Assembly: GCF_031755915.1 (NCBI RefSeq)
Contig: NC_083382.1
Coordinates: forward strand, 5,890,001 to 5,954,000
Direction of reading: 5' to 3'
Length of the DNA stretch: 64,000 nucleotides
From: Ziziphus jujuba
Lineage: Eukaryota; Streptophyta; Magnoliopsida; Rosales; Rhamnaceae
The notes beneath the pieces are model-generated. The model searched no databases and had not been told where the DNA came from. It was given only the letters and a program-made list of their open reading frames with translations. The translations under genes were made by a program, and so were the position numbers. Positions 21,300 to 38,036 of the stretch are shown piece by piece. Each line of letters starts with the position of its first letter. Positions within the stretch are counted from its first letter, which is position 1.

Positions 21300-22930
21300 A
21301 GCTTCTATTAAATTTGAGTGATATTAAAATAAGATTTAAATCTTGGTTGTAATGAAGATTTATTCAAGTGTTTTGATATCTGATTTGATGGTTAATTTAA
21401 GATAGATATATATTAAAATAACATAGTTTAAAATATTAAATTTTTTTATGAAATTTCTTCGAAATTTTTATTTTTTCATCACATTGAAAAGAAATTTACC
21501 TTTTAAATAGAAATAGATATAATTTTCATAATATTGGATATTTTTCTATAATTTGCATGAAAATTTCCATCATAGTATCCATTACAAAACCTTCACATTT
21601 TGGTTTAAAAATCTATAACTTTTTATGGAAATTTTCAAAATTTTCATAAATTTTCAAAGAAATTTTGGAAATATATATGATTTTTTTTGTTTAAATTTTT
21701 TTATCAAAGATTTTTATAAATATTATTGATATTTAGTAAAAAATTTTACCAAATTATTATTATTATTATTATTATTATTTAATTATTTTCCAATAATTAG
21801 GCAAATAAAAACAAAAAATTCATATTTAACAAACAATATCCAAAATTACATTAGATATGTCTACATATCATATTTTTAGAAAAAATTAGTATCACAAGTT
21901 ATAAGTTTACTTACCTATTATTATTTTTTTATAATAATAAATTTAATATATATATATATATTATAAAGTAGATAAAAATTAGAACGTAAATTAAAATTAA
22001 AAGATATGAAGGAAATATATTTTCTGTAAATTAAAATTCAAAATTTTTATTTCAATGGTATTTGATATATGCAAACTTAATTTTCAAATATTCAAATCGA
22101 TAGCATATTAATAATCATATATAAAATTATTAAGAAAATATATTTTTTAATAATTATTTCTTAAATTTCACATTTTAAAATAAAAATGAAGAAGATACAA
22201 ACAATTCTCAATCACTCAGGAATTGTTTAGAGTATCGAAATGATATTTATAAAATATAATGTAATTATAATAATTGTTCTATATATTTTAATTAATAAAT
22301 AATTTTATTAAATATGTATTTTTTTTATTTTTTATTAATAATAGCATATTTTTAACTATTAACGCTTATTACAAACCCATTGATTAAGAAAAATATAATA
22401 GTCATTTAATATTTTTGAAATTTTAATAGTCAATTCGATAATTATTTAATTAAACAGACTAAGCCAAAAGTTTCAATAAAAATTTTTTAAAAAAAAAAAT
22501 AAATTTTCATTATCTTTTATCATTTTTTTCCGAGCTTTTATCAATATTAGATAATTTTCTATGTTTTCATAGATATTTTCATATTTTTAACTTTAATATT
22601 TCTATCAATATTAAAATTTTGAACCTTAACTTCTAACTCAACATCAAACCATGAAATTATAGAATTGTCTCAAAAAGCAATGAGATAATTCTCCTTTTGC
22701 AATGAAAATAGTAAATGATATGCTGTATCATTGTTATGCATCTGCTTTCTCAAGTGTTTTGATTTGGTACCAATAGAATATATATGCAATTATATATTAT
22801 TCATTTTGAAATCAAATTCTAATTAATATTCACAAAAAATAAAAATTAAAAAAAAAAAGAATAAATAAGTTGTTATTATAAATGATTATTCTAACTTATC
22901 AACATGTACTGTTAATTATCTTCTTCCATT
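21300..22930. other. very AT-rich intergenic stretch
   Basis: Mostly A and T, with (TTA)n near 21755-21780 and TA tracts near 21946-21961. No gene, RNA or transposon signature seen. Confidence 0.6.
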
Positions 22931-25290
22931 CGTATACAGGACGCGAGTAGGCAGGAACAGGAATCTCGGATCCTAATTATGCAGATCCCCATCGCCCATT
23001 CCAAGCCTGATAATACTCATTTGTATAGTTTAAAATTTTAGTTGACTAAATCATCAATTAATAAATAATAGTACAATAAAAGTGAAATTGATTTGTTGGT
23101 ATGTCCTTCATCTATATTTATAAGGTTATAAGTTCAATATGACAAAAGTAGAGGGAATCATTGTAAAATGTTTAAAATATATATTATATTATTATTAATA
23201 CAATGATCAATATAAATATATATATATATATATATATCAGCAATGGATGACAAAAAAATAATAATAATATTTTCAACTTTGTGATATTTCCCAGGGTGTA
23301 ATTCTTGCGAGGTTGGGATTGTACAACACCCTTCGCATTTATGGTGGAGCCTCTGCTGTGGATGTAAAATAATGAAGAGTGGAGGGATTCGGCGTGTAAG
23401 GGAATGAATCTACAACTCGCATATACAAAGATGCATGGTTTAACAGGTTCTGGGCCTTATGTTCGTATTTTGACCAGTAATGGATCCAGAAAAAATGTTG
23501 AGGGGAGCATTATTATACAGGGAAAATGTCACCAATTTTCTTTCCTTTTTATTTTATTTTATTTTTTTCAATATGGTTTAAGTAATAATTTTTGTTTGAA
23601 CTATTTTTAGTTCTTTGGAAAACAATGTAAATTCATAAAGTGTTTAAATTCATTTCAAAATGCTCCTCTCTAACTATCTCAAAATTCAAAATTTCAATTC
23701 AAAATTTGTATTTAAATTACATCGTTATAAATTAAAAATTAAGGTAATATAATTTTTTTTAAAATTAAAATTAGGTGACATCACAATATATTAATTAAAA
23801 ATTATAAAAACAAATGCAAAAAGTTAATACAGTTTTTATTAGAATCTGATTAATCAAAGTAATAGCGAAAACTATCAAAAGACAGAATAAAAAATAATTA
23901 TAATTAAAACCAAATAATTGGCAGCTTAATTTCTCTTACTTAAAAAAATAAATAAGTATTTTATTGTAGATAAAGATATACTTCTATTTCAATTGCAAAT
24001 AAATTTATTGACATAAATTAAAGGAAAGTATTATTGCACGAAGAAATTGTAAAGAAATATTGAAAACAAAAGTAATTACAATTAATAAGTAAATGCTATA
24101 AGAATATAAAATTAACGATAAATATTTTAAAAAAAATTGCAGGTCAGGCTACCTGGAGGCAGGAAGCTAATATTATTGAGACTATTTCGGTATGTGGCAA
24201 TGGTTGTGTTGATCGTTTTGCTTGGCGGTATATTCCAGAGGTGTGTACACTGTCAGATCAAGCCACAGGGAGGCTAGGAAATTGGGTGCGGGTGATTTTG
24301 TTGGTGGACTGAGTAATCAGGCTGTTAATAGGTGATGGCGAGTTCTATGGAAATTTAGTGTGCCAAATAGAATTAAAGCTTTCTTTTTTATGGCGTGCTT
24401 GTAACAAAGCTTTTCCATGCAGGTTTGCTTTGGTTTGATGGCATCTTAATGTTAGTAGCTACTGTTTGCAATGTTCCATTTTGAGGAGATGGTGTTGCAT
24501 GTATTATGGGGTTGTTCGAAAGTTCACATCATTTGGATCGAATATCACAAGAGTTCTATGATGTCCTCAAAGGTGGGTTTTATGATTCGTTTACATCTTT
24601 ATGTTGTGCACTTATTGATTTATTATATTATCATAAAAAATATAAAAAAAAAAGGGTTTGCATGGATATCGTGGAGTCTATAGAATCGAAGGAACACAGT
24701 GCTTCATGACCATATTGGTTAAATCGTGTATGGTCTTGTTATACAATGAGGTTCAGTTACATCTGGAATATAAGGACGCTATGAAATTGGATGAAGTTTA
24801 TCCAATTACTTGTGCTTATAGCGGTTTGGGTCCCTTCGATTGGCGACACTTCGAAAGTTAATGTTGATGCTTCCGTTCATGCAGCTGTGGGAAGAATTGG
24901 AGTGGGTGTTGTTGTGCATAACGCAGCTGGAGATCTGATGGGAGCACTAGCAAAGCCTTTTTAAAGTTGTTTGGGATGTGTTAACTGCAGAATTAATTGT
25001 GATTAAAGAGTCTTTATCATGTTTTGTTCTCAGGTAGGTTTCCAAAGAGGGAAGAGATAGTGAGTGATTCTCTTAGTGCTGTCCATTTATTGTGGCAATG
25101 TAGTGGTTTTTAACTTGTTCTTATGTGGGTAGGGAGTCAAACTGTGACTCAGTATTGTCTTGCTAACCATCCTGCTTTATTGACTGATTATGAGTCTTGG
25201 CTTTTAACTCATCTTCAACCTGATGTTTGTAACTCTGTTTCTGTGTAATGAAGTGTCTTCATTTTTTTATTCCAATAAGAAAAAACAAAT
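22931..25290 (+). mobile_element. degenerate LINE, 3' part of ORF2 (zf-RVT and RNase H)
   Basis: Scattered + strand blocks match the C-terminal half of plant LINE ORF2 proteins. A linker near 22945-23020 reads RILIMQIPIAHSKPDNT. A block at 23290-23530 contains GNESTTRIYKDAWFNR. The block at 24142-24560 reads EANIIETISV, DRFAWRYIPE, RVLWKFSVPNRIKAFFF and VLHVLWGCSKVHIIW, which is the zf-RVT region. An RNase H-like piece at about 24824-24963 contains VNVDASVHAAVGRIGVGVVV. Many stops and shifts separate them, and 23590-24130 is AT-rich filler or an insertion. The linker lies before IYKDAW although it normally follows it, so the copy is rearranged or two copies are mixed. No target duplication was identified. 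Confidence 0.7.
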
Positions 25291-25690
25291 TGCAACTTTG
25301 AGGTCTGTATATATAATATAATTTTTCCTTACAAAATATCAAACTAAGTTATCATATAAACTTGATTTAATTGATAAATTATTTATATTTATATTTAAAA
25401 AATTGTGGATTCGAAACATCAAAATAAAATAAAAAAAATTTATTATAAATAATAATAAAAAAATCTAACTAAATTATTGATTATGCATATTATCCATGAC
25501 AGATAACATATATAGTTTGATTTTCGTAAACAACTTTACAAGTTGTATATATAATATTATTTTTCTTTGCAAAATTTTAACCCAAGTTTTATTATTATTA
25601 TTATTATTTAACAATTCTAACCCAATTATTGGTCATGGACAACTTTGCAAGTTGTATATATAATATTACTTTTCCTTTCAAAAATCCTAA
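25291..25690. other. AT-rich stretch with a repeated segment
   Basis: The phrase AACTTTACAAGTTGTATATA near 25531 recurs near 25641, about 110 bp apart and with small differences. It also resembles 25285-25310. This looks like a degenerate local tandem repeat. No gene seen. Confidence 0.5.
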
Positions 25691-25696
25691 CCCAAT

Positions 25697-25867
25697 TTTT
25701 TTTCGATTCCAAGTTTGAGAGTGTATCCAAAGTTCATGGGCATTCAAGAACCTATAGGGTTTGCCGGGAAGCTTATGCAATTGAGAAGATTGCTCTCTTT
25801 GATGCTTCAAAAGGCTGCTGCATTGTCTTATTGGGCTACTTACATTTTAACAAAACTAGCCGACTAA
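25697..25867 (+). pseudogene. GGPP synthase pseudogene B, C-terminal fragment
   Basis: Short GGPPS homology: YPKFMGIQEP, then a shifted stretch covering the KEIALFDASK equivalent, then KAAALSYWATYILTKLAD and TAA at 25865-25867. Only the last 45-50 residues' worth of gene is present, without either aspartate-rich motif. Its C-terminus and 3' flank match pseudogene A much better than the intact gene, so A and B probably descend from one duplicated copy. Confidence 0.8.
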
Positions 25868-27620
25868 AATTCTAGTTTTGTTTTGTTTAGTCTTTAGAAT
25901 TTTTTTTTTTTTTTTCTCCAAGTTTTTGTGGTGGTCATACAAACCAGGCAAAACTTCTGTTAATTTGGATAAGATTAACGTCAAATTTCAAGTGTGTAGT
26001 TTGGCGCTTTATAATAGAGATTTTGTTTAGTTGTTTTTGGATATCTGACTTGAAATTTAATTTATAAGATAGATATAAATTAAATTAGAGACTTTAAACT
26101 AATTAAGGTTACAAACTGAACTTGAAAGTCAAAACCATGAAAATAGATATTTGTCTCAAAAGGGATGGATGTGACTTTGAAGTTGATTAGAAACAAAACC
26201 AATATGGTTTATAATTATTAGTTCGCCAATAAAACTAGTTTAGTTTTTGGATTTGACTATGTAGGATTTGATATACTTAAAAAAAATTAATTTCACTTTC
26301 ATGCTTCTACCTACATACGCGTGTTAATTATTACATAACCTACTTCATATTCTGTCCATTTTCAAAACTTTCATCTTCTAGCCGGTGGCTCTGAAAACCA
26401 AAAAGAGAGTTTATTATTAGAGATTAAATTTATCATGTTTTACAACCGAACTCTTTGTTAACAACGTTAAAAAGTATATTCTTCCCAACCTTAAATGGAT
26501 AAAGAGGCTTTAATTGTCTTATGGTAAGTTTTTATTTATTTTTAAATTATTTGTTGTCTTTTTTAAGAAGTAGAAGAATTTTGAGGTCTGGTTCATACTT
26601 CAAAATTAAAAAGACACATAACTACGTCGGCAAAGGGCTAGAAACTACCACGTTCCTATAACAAGTAATTGACAAAACACATATAAATAAATATATACTA
26701 ATTATCTGACGGAAAAACATTTTGATTCCAAAAGGCAAAAACATTGTTGCCTTGTTAGATTCCTTTTACAAACCACCAAAGTTGCTAAAGATTAAAAAAA
26801 TGGGATTTATATAATATATATACATATATGTACCTTGCTATAACTGGACATATTCCAAGTTTCAGAGTATATCCCCTTTAACTAGTATACTTCACCCCAC
26901 TCTGTTTAGCAAATTATATTTTTCTTTAAAAAAAAAAAAAAAAAAACAAATTGTTGTACTACAATCTTCACCAACTATAAATATTAAAGTGTTTAATACA
27001 TTTTGGTAAATGGTCACATCAAATTTGGCACCATCATGTGTGTTAATTGAAACTGCTTGAAAAATCTAGATTTTCCATTGAAAGGAAACAGAGGATCTCA
27101 ATTGAAAAAATCTGGACCAAACTAAAAGATAGCGAAATGTAGTTGATGTGAACCAGCAGTTTCACAGTGGATATATGGGATATTCTTGCATCACTAAAAT
27201 TGTTTGGATAAAGTACAAAATCAAACGGCAAGAACAAACCATTATATATTGTTTTGTAGCTAGCTCATTGTGATCTTGTGAGGTATTAATAGATATTGGT
27301 TGGAATAGTTATGTCTAGTTTTGAGCGTTTAGTAAACCTATTTATATATATATTGTTTGGAAGAAATTCTCGATGCTAAATGTGAAAGTTGTTCAAGAAG
27401 ATTTCTACATTATTAGTAAATTGCTGTCCATCTTAATAACTAAAATTAGGTAGGTAAAACATGCATATATCCCTAAGAATATATAACATATATATATATA
27501 TATATATATATATGTAAAAATATAAACTAGCTAGAGTCCAAGCTATATCAAAAGGAATAACCATAAGGTATACAATTTGACTACAAAAAAGCATATTCCT
27601 ATCTTGATCATCTTCATAAT
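25868..27620. other. intergenic region upstream of GGPPS
   Basis: 25868-26110 is homologous to the 3' flank of pseudogene A (21201-21400). The remainder is AT-rich, with an A-rich tract at 26929-26946 and a TA microsatellite near 27485-27513. No other gene recognised. Confidence 0.55.
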
Positions 27621-27628
27621 TTATATAA
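27621..27628 (+). promoter_or_regulatory. TATA box of GGPPS
   Basis: TTATATAA lies 62-69 bases before the ATG, the usual spacing for a plant core promoter with a short leader. Confidence 0.6.
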
Positions 27629-27632
27629 GTAG

Positions 27633-28778
<1,146 letters not shown>

Positions 28779-30090
28779 TACTCTTTTTGTTAAATTTTGT
28801 TTGGTCTTACTTTAAGTATATATATATGAATATGTACTATCGCATGAATACCAGTTTTCTATTCGTTAAGTACATATATGGATAAATTGTAAAACATAAC
28901 CATAAGTTTAATTACAAATATTCCGTCTATATCTATATAATGTATATTTCTGTTTGTATTTTACTATGTCATTGCAATAATGGTTATTTCGTCAAAGGTA
29001 AATGTTCTTAGCTGGGATTATTTTTTTGGTAATAACTTCTCTTTTTGTTCATTCTTTCTTTTGTTGTTGCCTTTGATATTTGGAATAATTACAGAGCCAC
29101 TAGCACTGGTTTAAAAATTTGTCAATTGATCGGTTTTCTCTATCATTGAAGTGAATGGTCTAATTTCATTGTTTGAAAGGGTTATTTACACTTCCCAAAA
29201 AGCTTCACACACTCAGATTTTAGCAGCAATTTTCAGATAAGGTGTTTTAATTTAGGTTAGCGAAGAAGGCAAAGAGACGAAGCTAATGGATGAATACTTC
29301 GATTTCAAAGCTACATTGTGGCTAAAGAGAATAGGAGAAAAATGGTTGGAAGTTTTAGAAACAGTTTTATGATCCGCCGTTTATAGAATGTTTCAAGAGA
29401 AAATGGATTCAGAAAGGCCAAAAAGCTAAACGGAAACTGATGAACCATATCTAGCCTTTCAAACTTTTAAACCAAGAAGGAAAGCAAATGTATGAAATAC
29501 AGAGGCTGTTATGGAGGAAATCAAAACCATGCTGCAGGCCGGGTGGCAGGCAAGCTAGCTAGACAGATGAAATTACTTCTGAATCAGTGTTCTCGTATCC
29601 CAACTGAACTGAAAAGATACATTGAGGATGGATATTAGCCATGCCCAAGACCTGGTATTAATTTGGAGGGTATGGTGAGAGAAAAACAAAAAGAGTGCAG
29701 GAGAATATGGAAGAAGAAATGAACAAGAGAGAGAGATAGAGAGAACCTAACAGATGGAAAGAGTGAGAATCAGCAGGTGAGAATGGCTTAACTCAAGCTA
29801 ATCGTGTTTTTAATGATATGTATTAAAATATCTTAAACTGGGTCTTTGAGCTACTGCCCAGACTCCGTACTAGAGAGCTATACATATATAATACATCTAC
29901 CTGCCAATTCTAAAGTAGTGAAACTCAATTTTTTTTAGCTTTCACGACCAATGATATAATTACACATATAGGAAAGCAAGTAAACAGTTGACAGTAGAAG
30001 GATTTGGCTTCGATTGAAGGCTACAATACATGCAAGAAAGGTAGACTGTAAATACTGGCACACGGAAACATACAGTAGCTGTGTACAATT
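28779..30090. other. intergenic between GGPPS and DHAR 3' ends
   Basis: The two genes converge here. The first 200 bases likely include the GGPPS 3' UTR. 29220-29800 is less AT-rich but shows no protein family signature in any frame I checked. No RNA gene seen. Confidence 0.5.
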
Positions 30091-33827
<3,737 letters not shown>

Positions 33828-33835
33828 TTTCGGAA

Positions 33836-33858
33836 TTTTTTTTTTTTTTTTTTTTTTT
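33836..33858 (-). promoter_or_regulatory. A23 tract in the DHAR 5' leader
   Basis: On the - strand the leader reads (CTT)n, then 23 consecutive A, then TTCCGAAA and the ATG. The tract ends eight bases before the start codon. An A-rich leader this close to the start can affect initiation or bind poly(A)-binding protein; that role is inference. Confidence 0.6.
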
Positions 33859-33859
33859 A

Positions 33860-36800
33860 ATTTGTAGAAGAAGAAGAAGAAGATGAGGCTTCTCTTTGCT
33901 TCTGTGTGTTTCTCCTGAGCTTTTTACCGTACACTAGATGAATATGTACCTTTCTTTCCGCTGTAACATCTCGACACGTGGCTCATTTCTTTTCCTCTTT
34001 TTTTTTTTTTATTGAATTCTTTTTATAGGATCCACGCTATAAAAATGTTTAGTGTATAAAATGTTTATGTTCTTGTTGCCGTGCTGGCTTGTTATTTAAC
34101 TAATCCTATAAAAACATTTTTTTTTAATGAATAAAAAAAAATATACCCTTATAAAAAATCCAATATAAATCAAATCTAAAAATGGAATCTATATTTGTTA
34201 ATATGTTTAACATAGATTTTTTAGATTTTTTGAATAGATTTATATAATTAATATATGTTTAATAGATATATTCTGTATTTTATATAATATATAAATAGAA
34301 AAAAGAAATAGAAAAAAAAAATAGAAATAATGAAAAAAAAAAAAGAAAAAATGATATTTTTTATTAATAATAAATAAAAAATAATAATAAATAAAAAACC
34401 TCTTTGATTAGATATGAGATCATAACTATGTAGTATTATGATATTGAACCATCTTGAATTATTTGAGATAATAATAAAATTTATTAAAATTTGAACATCA
34501 AATCTCGAATCCACATATGTAAAAACTGAATAATTTTTTTTAGTTTAAGCTACCATAAATATGGTAAAACACTTATTTTATTGTATCTATCAAAAGTTAG
34601 CTTTAAAAATAGTTCAAGCAATCTTGTATTTAAAAAATAATAATTGTATATAATATATTTTGCAATTTTAACAATTAAAAATTAAAATATCTTGGTGTAA
34701 AATGTTTAGGAATGATACTACACCATTTATAAATTTTAGAGGTGTTAGTAAATTAAAAGATAAAATGCAAAAATGTTAAAACCAAATGAAAGCTGAAACA
34801 TTGCTGACAAGTACAATTTTTTCTTTTCAGTTTTTACAGATTAAAAATTTATTTTTTTGGGGCGGATTTGGTTTAACTTTTCCAGCCCAGTTATAATGGC
34901 CCAGCCTAGATACTAAATGAGTCCAAACAAAGCCCAGAACTAATAGAATCTAAACAGTTTTTGTAAATCGTTCACAACTCCAGTCTCCACCACAAGTCTG
35001 TCTCCATGAGAACCCATTCTGTGATGTACACTTTATTCATTAGTGTTCTAGTATGATGACAAAAAAGAGACCTTAGACGTCTTCATAGAAGAACCAAAAA
35101 AACAAAAAAAGGACATCCATTTTATTATATAAAAAATTGCATACTAACAAAGTATCTCATCTCGATCCCACAGATTGCCATATTATGCATTTTAACCATT
35201 ATTAAAACCTTTTTCAAAATCACAAATTCAAGGATGATGAATTAGAAATTGTGACAAAAAGTTACAAACTGTATTAAAGTTTTACAATAGCTTTTTTTTT
35301 TTCTTTTTTTTTTTTTTGATAAAGTTTTACAATAGTTGAATCTATTATTTATTAGCATAAAGTTTTGAAATAACTAATAGCTTAATATGGTTTAAAAATG
35401 CTTTTTATTCGGCCTTGTGAAATTTTTTTGGGGATAAATTTGGTTTGTGAAAAATTTACTTTTATTTTTATTTTTTATTAATCATTAAGCTGTATTGAAC
35501 CTAGATTCTCTCACTATTGGAGAGGTGGCTATTGCCACTAAGCTTTGATTAGCTTGCATATCTTACATTATATAGCAATTATTAATTTTCTATATCAATA
35601 TTCTATCTTTCATATTGATTATTTGACTTAGATTGCTAAAATTTCCTAAAAGGGTTTTCTAATTAATACTATTAAATATACGTGTTCATATTGTCAAAAT
35701 CCATAGACAGTATATGACCTCTCAGTGCAAGTTTGCCAGATTTGGTCCACCAATAATGAATACCAAATCGAAAATTCTACCCTAAACAAATCATAGTGGG
35801 AAATTGGCTAAAGGATGGGCTATCAATATGTATTACCAAAAAGATTGGCTACCAATAAGTTTGACAGAAAACTTTGGACGATTAATTAATATTGACAACT
35901 GGCCATTTCATTTTATTAACAGTTAAAACACCCCCATTGTCTGCCAATCCAAAAAAGGTTTCCATAAAAAAATCACTTTCTCAATCTGAAAACCTACATA
36001 TTCATTTCTATTTTCTCCCATTTAAAAAATAATTGATCTAGACGGTGTACATATTTTATGGTAGTGATGAAAGTGCATTATATATTTTCCAACTGAGAGC
36101 ATTAGAGGATGTAGTAATCTTTAATTGAATAATTTCATCAATGTTCTCATTCAAAAACTTCACATAGTTATTATCACATAACAATAGCTCATCATAATAA
36201 TTATTATTTAAAAAAAAAAAAAAAAAAAGAAGCTCAAGCTGTCATACCAATTATTGACTTGGAGGACATATCTAAATCCCCAATTTAAATTTGTTTTTTC
36301 AAATTTCAAAATGTAGGATTCAAATTCAAAACTTTTTAGCTCAAAAAAGTAATTAGTTTTATTATTTAGCTGTAAAAGGGTTTATTTTGTAAGCATGATT
36401 GACATAAAAATTTTCACAAGCACATCTACGTAGTCCAGATAAAATATCCATACCTATGTAGATTCCATATGTTTATGAATATTAATCTCAATAGAACAAG
36501 CCTGTTCAATAATTTATCCATAAAAAGACTTTATTAAACATTAGTTACGAAGCGTATAATAATTAAAACTTCCAATAAAACATTGAATCATGAATTCATG
36601 TTCCAAAAATACCATGAGTGTTTATGGTATTACAATAAGCAACAGTTGTTATTGAAGAGGATGTTTGTAGGAAATTTTCCTTCAAATTATTAATTTCAAT
36701 TTATTTTCATTTATAAGTGAAAAAATAAAGGTATCAATTTACTAATAACCTATAATTTGCAAAAATAAATACATAAATAACTACTTAAACGGTATTATTG

Positions 36801-38036
36801 ATCCAACAACTCTGATATATTTATATCATCTTTTTTTTTTTTTTCCTTCTGAAATTATTTTATTATTGTTTCTTTTTTATTTTTTATTAAAATAAAAATC
36901 CTGAAAACTCCAAAACCCGTAACTGCCAAAGTACAGAGAAACACTTTGCTAACATGCAAAACTCTTAAAAAAAAAAAAGAAAAAAAAAATATATCTTTTC
37001 CCTTTTCACAACCTTTGCTCCATCTCCAACTTGGCCGTATACGGAGATAATTATAACGTGTGAATGTCCACAACAATCATGAAAATTGTGCCCAATTTTA
37101 TAGCCGCACGATGGATGATCAATTGTGGATGACATCATAACTTGATGGTCAAACAGGGTGGCCAGGCTAAACGACATTGTTTCGAAGGTAAGTAAATCTA
37201 CGTGGGACCCATTGTAAGTATTAAGTAATAAGGGGGCGTTTGGTGAGGGAATCAGGACGAGATTATAGTAATATAATATTATAAAATAATTCCGATTAGG
37301 ATGAGCCAACTCCAAAAAGTTGCTTCCTATGGGCTATGGTGGGTCCCACACTGAAAACATACAAAAATGAGGACGCTGATCATATCGGATTAGTTTTTTT
37401 TTGTCTTAATTCCCATTTTCCCCTTACAGCTATACCATAACTACAAAAACGAGAAGCCCCCTCCTTTTTACATTTTCTATGTTAAAAGAGTTTATTGCGT
37501 TTCATATTCCTTCTATTTTCCAATAAATACAGTTAAAATTTTAATAAAATAAATAAATACAGTTAAATATCTATACTTTTAAAATTCAACACGAACATTC
37601 TCTGTAAAAAGAGATGATGCGAGTGGTAGTTTTATATTCACATTGACAATTTTGTAGCTTTTAAGAGGACTAAGTGCAATAGAGTTTAAATTTTAAATTG
37701 TGGATATTAATCCGAAATTTTAAATTAATAAATTTGATAGAAATGGCATTTCCGTTATTCAACAGATAAATGAAGGCCAAACCCGCCTCAAAAAAGCCAA
37801 AATAAAAATTAAAAAATCCACGTGTCCTTTGGCACGGAGAGAGTCTCTTTCTCTGTCCACTCACTTCAAAACCCGACCCGCTTTCTCACTTCCTTCTCTG
37901 TGATCTCTCTCTCTCTCTCGTCGTCGACGTGAACGAACCAAAACACGAATTACTCTTCGCTGAGCTTTTCATTTCCGACGCTTAAAGAGAGAGAGAGAGA
38001 GAGAACCGTTTTTGTAGAGAGAGAAATTCCCAAACA
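33860..38036. other. intergenic between DHAR and TMEM214 genes
   Basis: The two genes are divergent. The stretch is mostly AT-rich, with many A or T homopolymers (for example 35290-35320, 36211-36229, 36829-36843). It ends in CT/GA-rich leader DNA (37905-38010) just before the TMEM214 start. A GGGGGCGTTTGGTGAGGG sequence at 37232 looks like the end of a small DNA transposon, but no partner was found. No gene recognised. Confidence 0.5.

Noticed and set aside
29220..29800. Less AT-rich island between GGPPS and DHAR
   Set aside because: Scanned for coding blocks; no frame showed a family motif or splice-consistent exon.
37225..37320. GGGGGCGTTTGGTGAGGG resembling the end of a small DNA transposon
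   Set aside because: No matching inverted end or target duplication found nearby.
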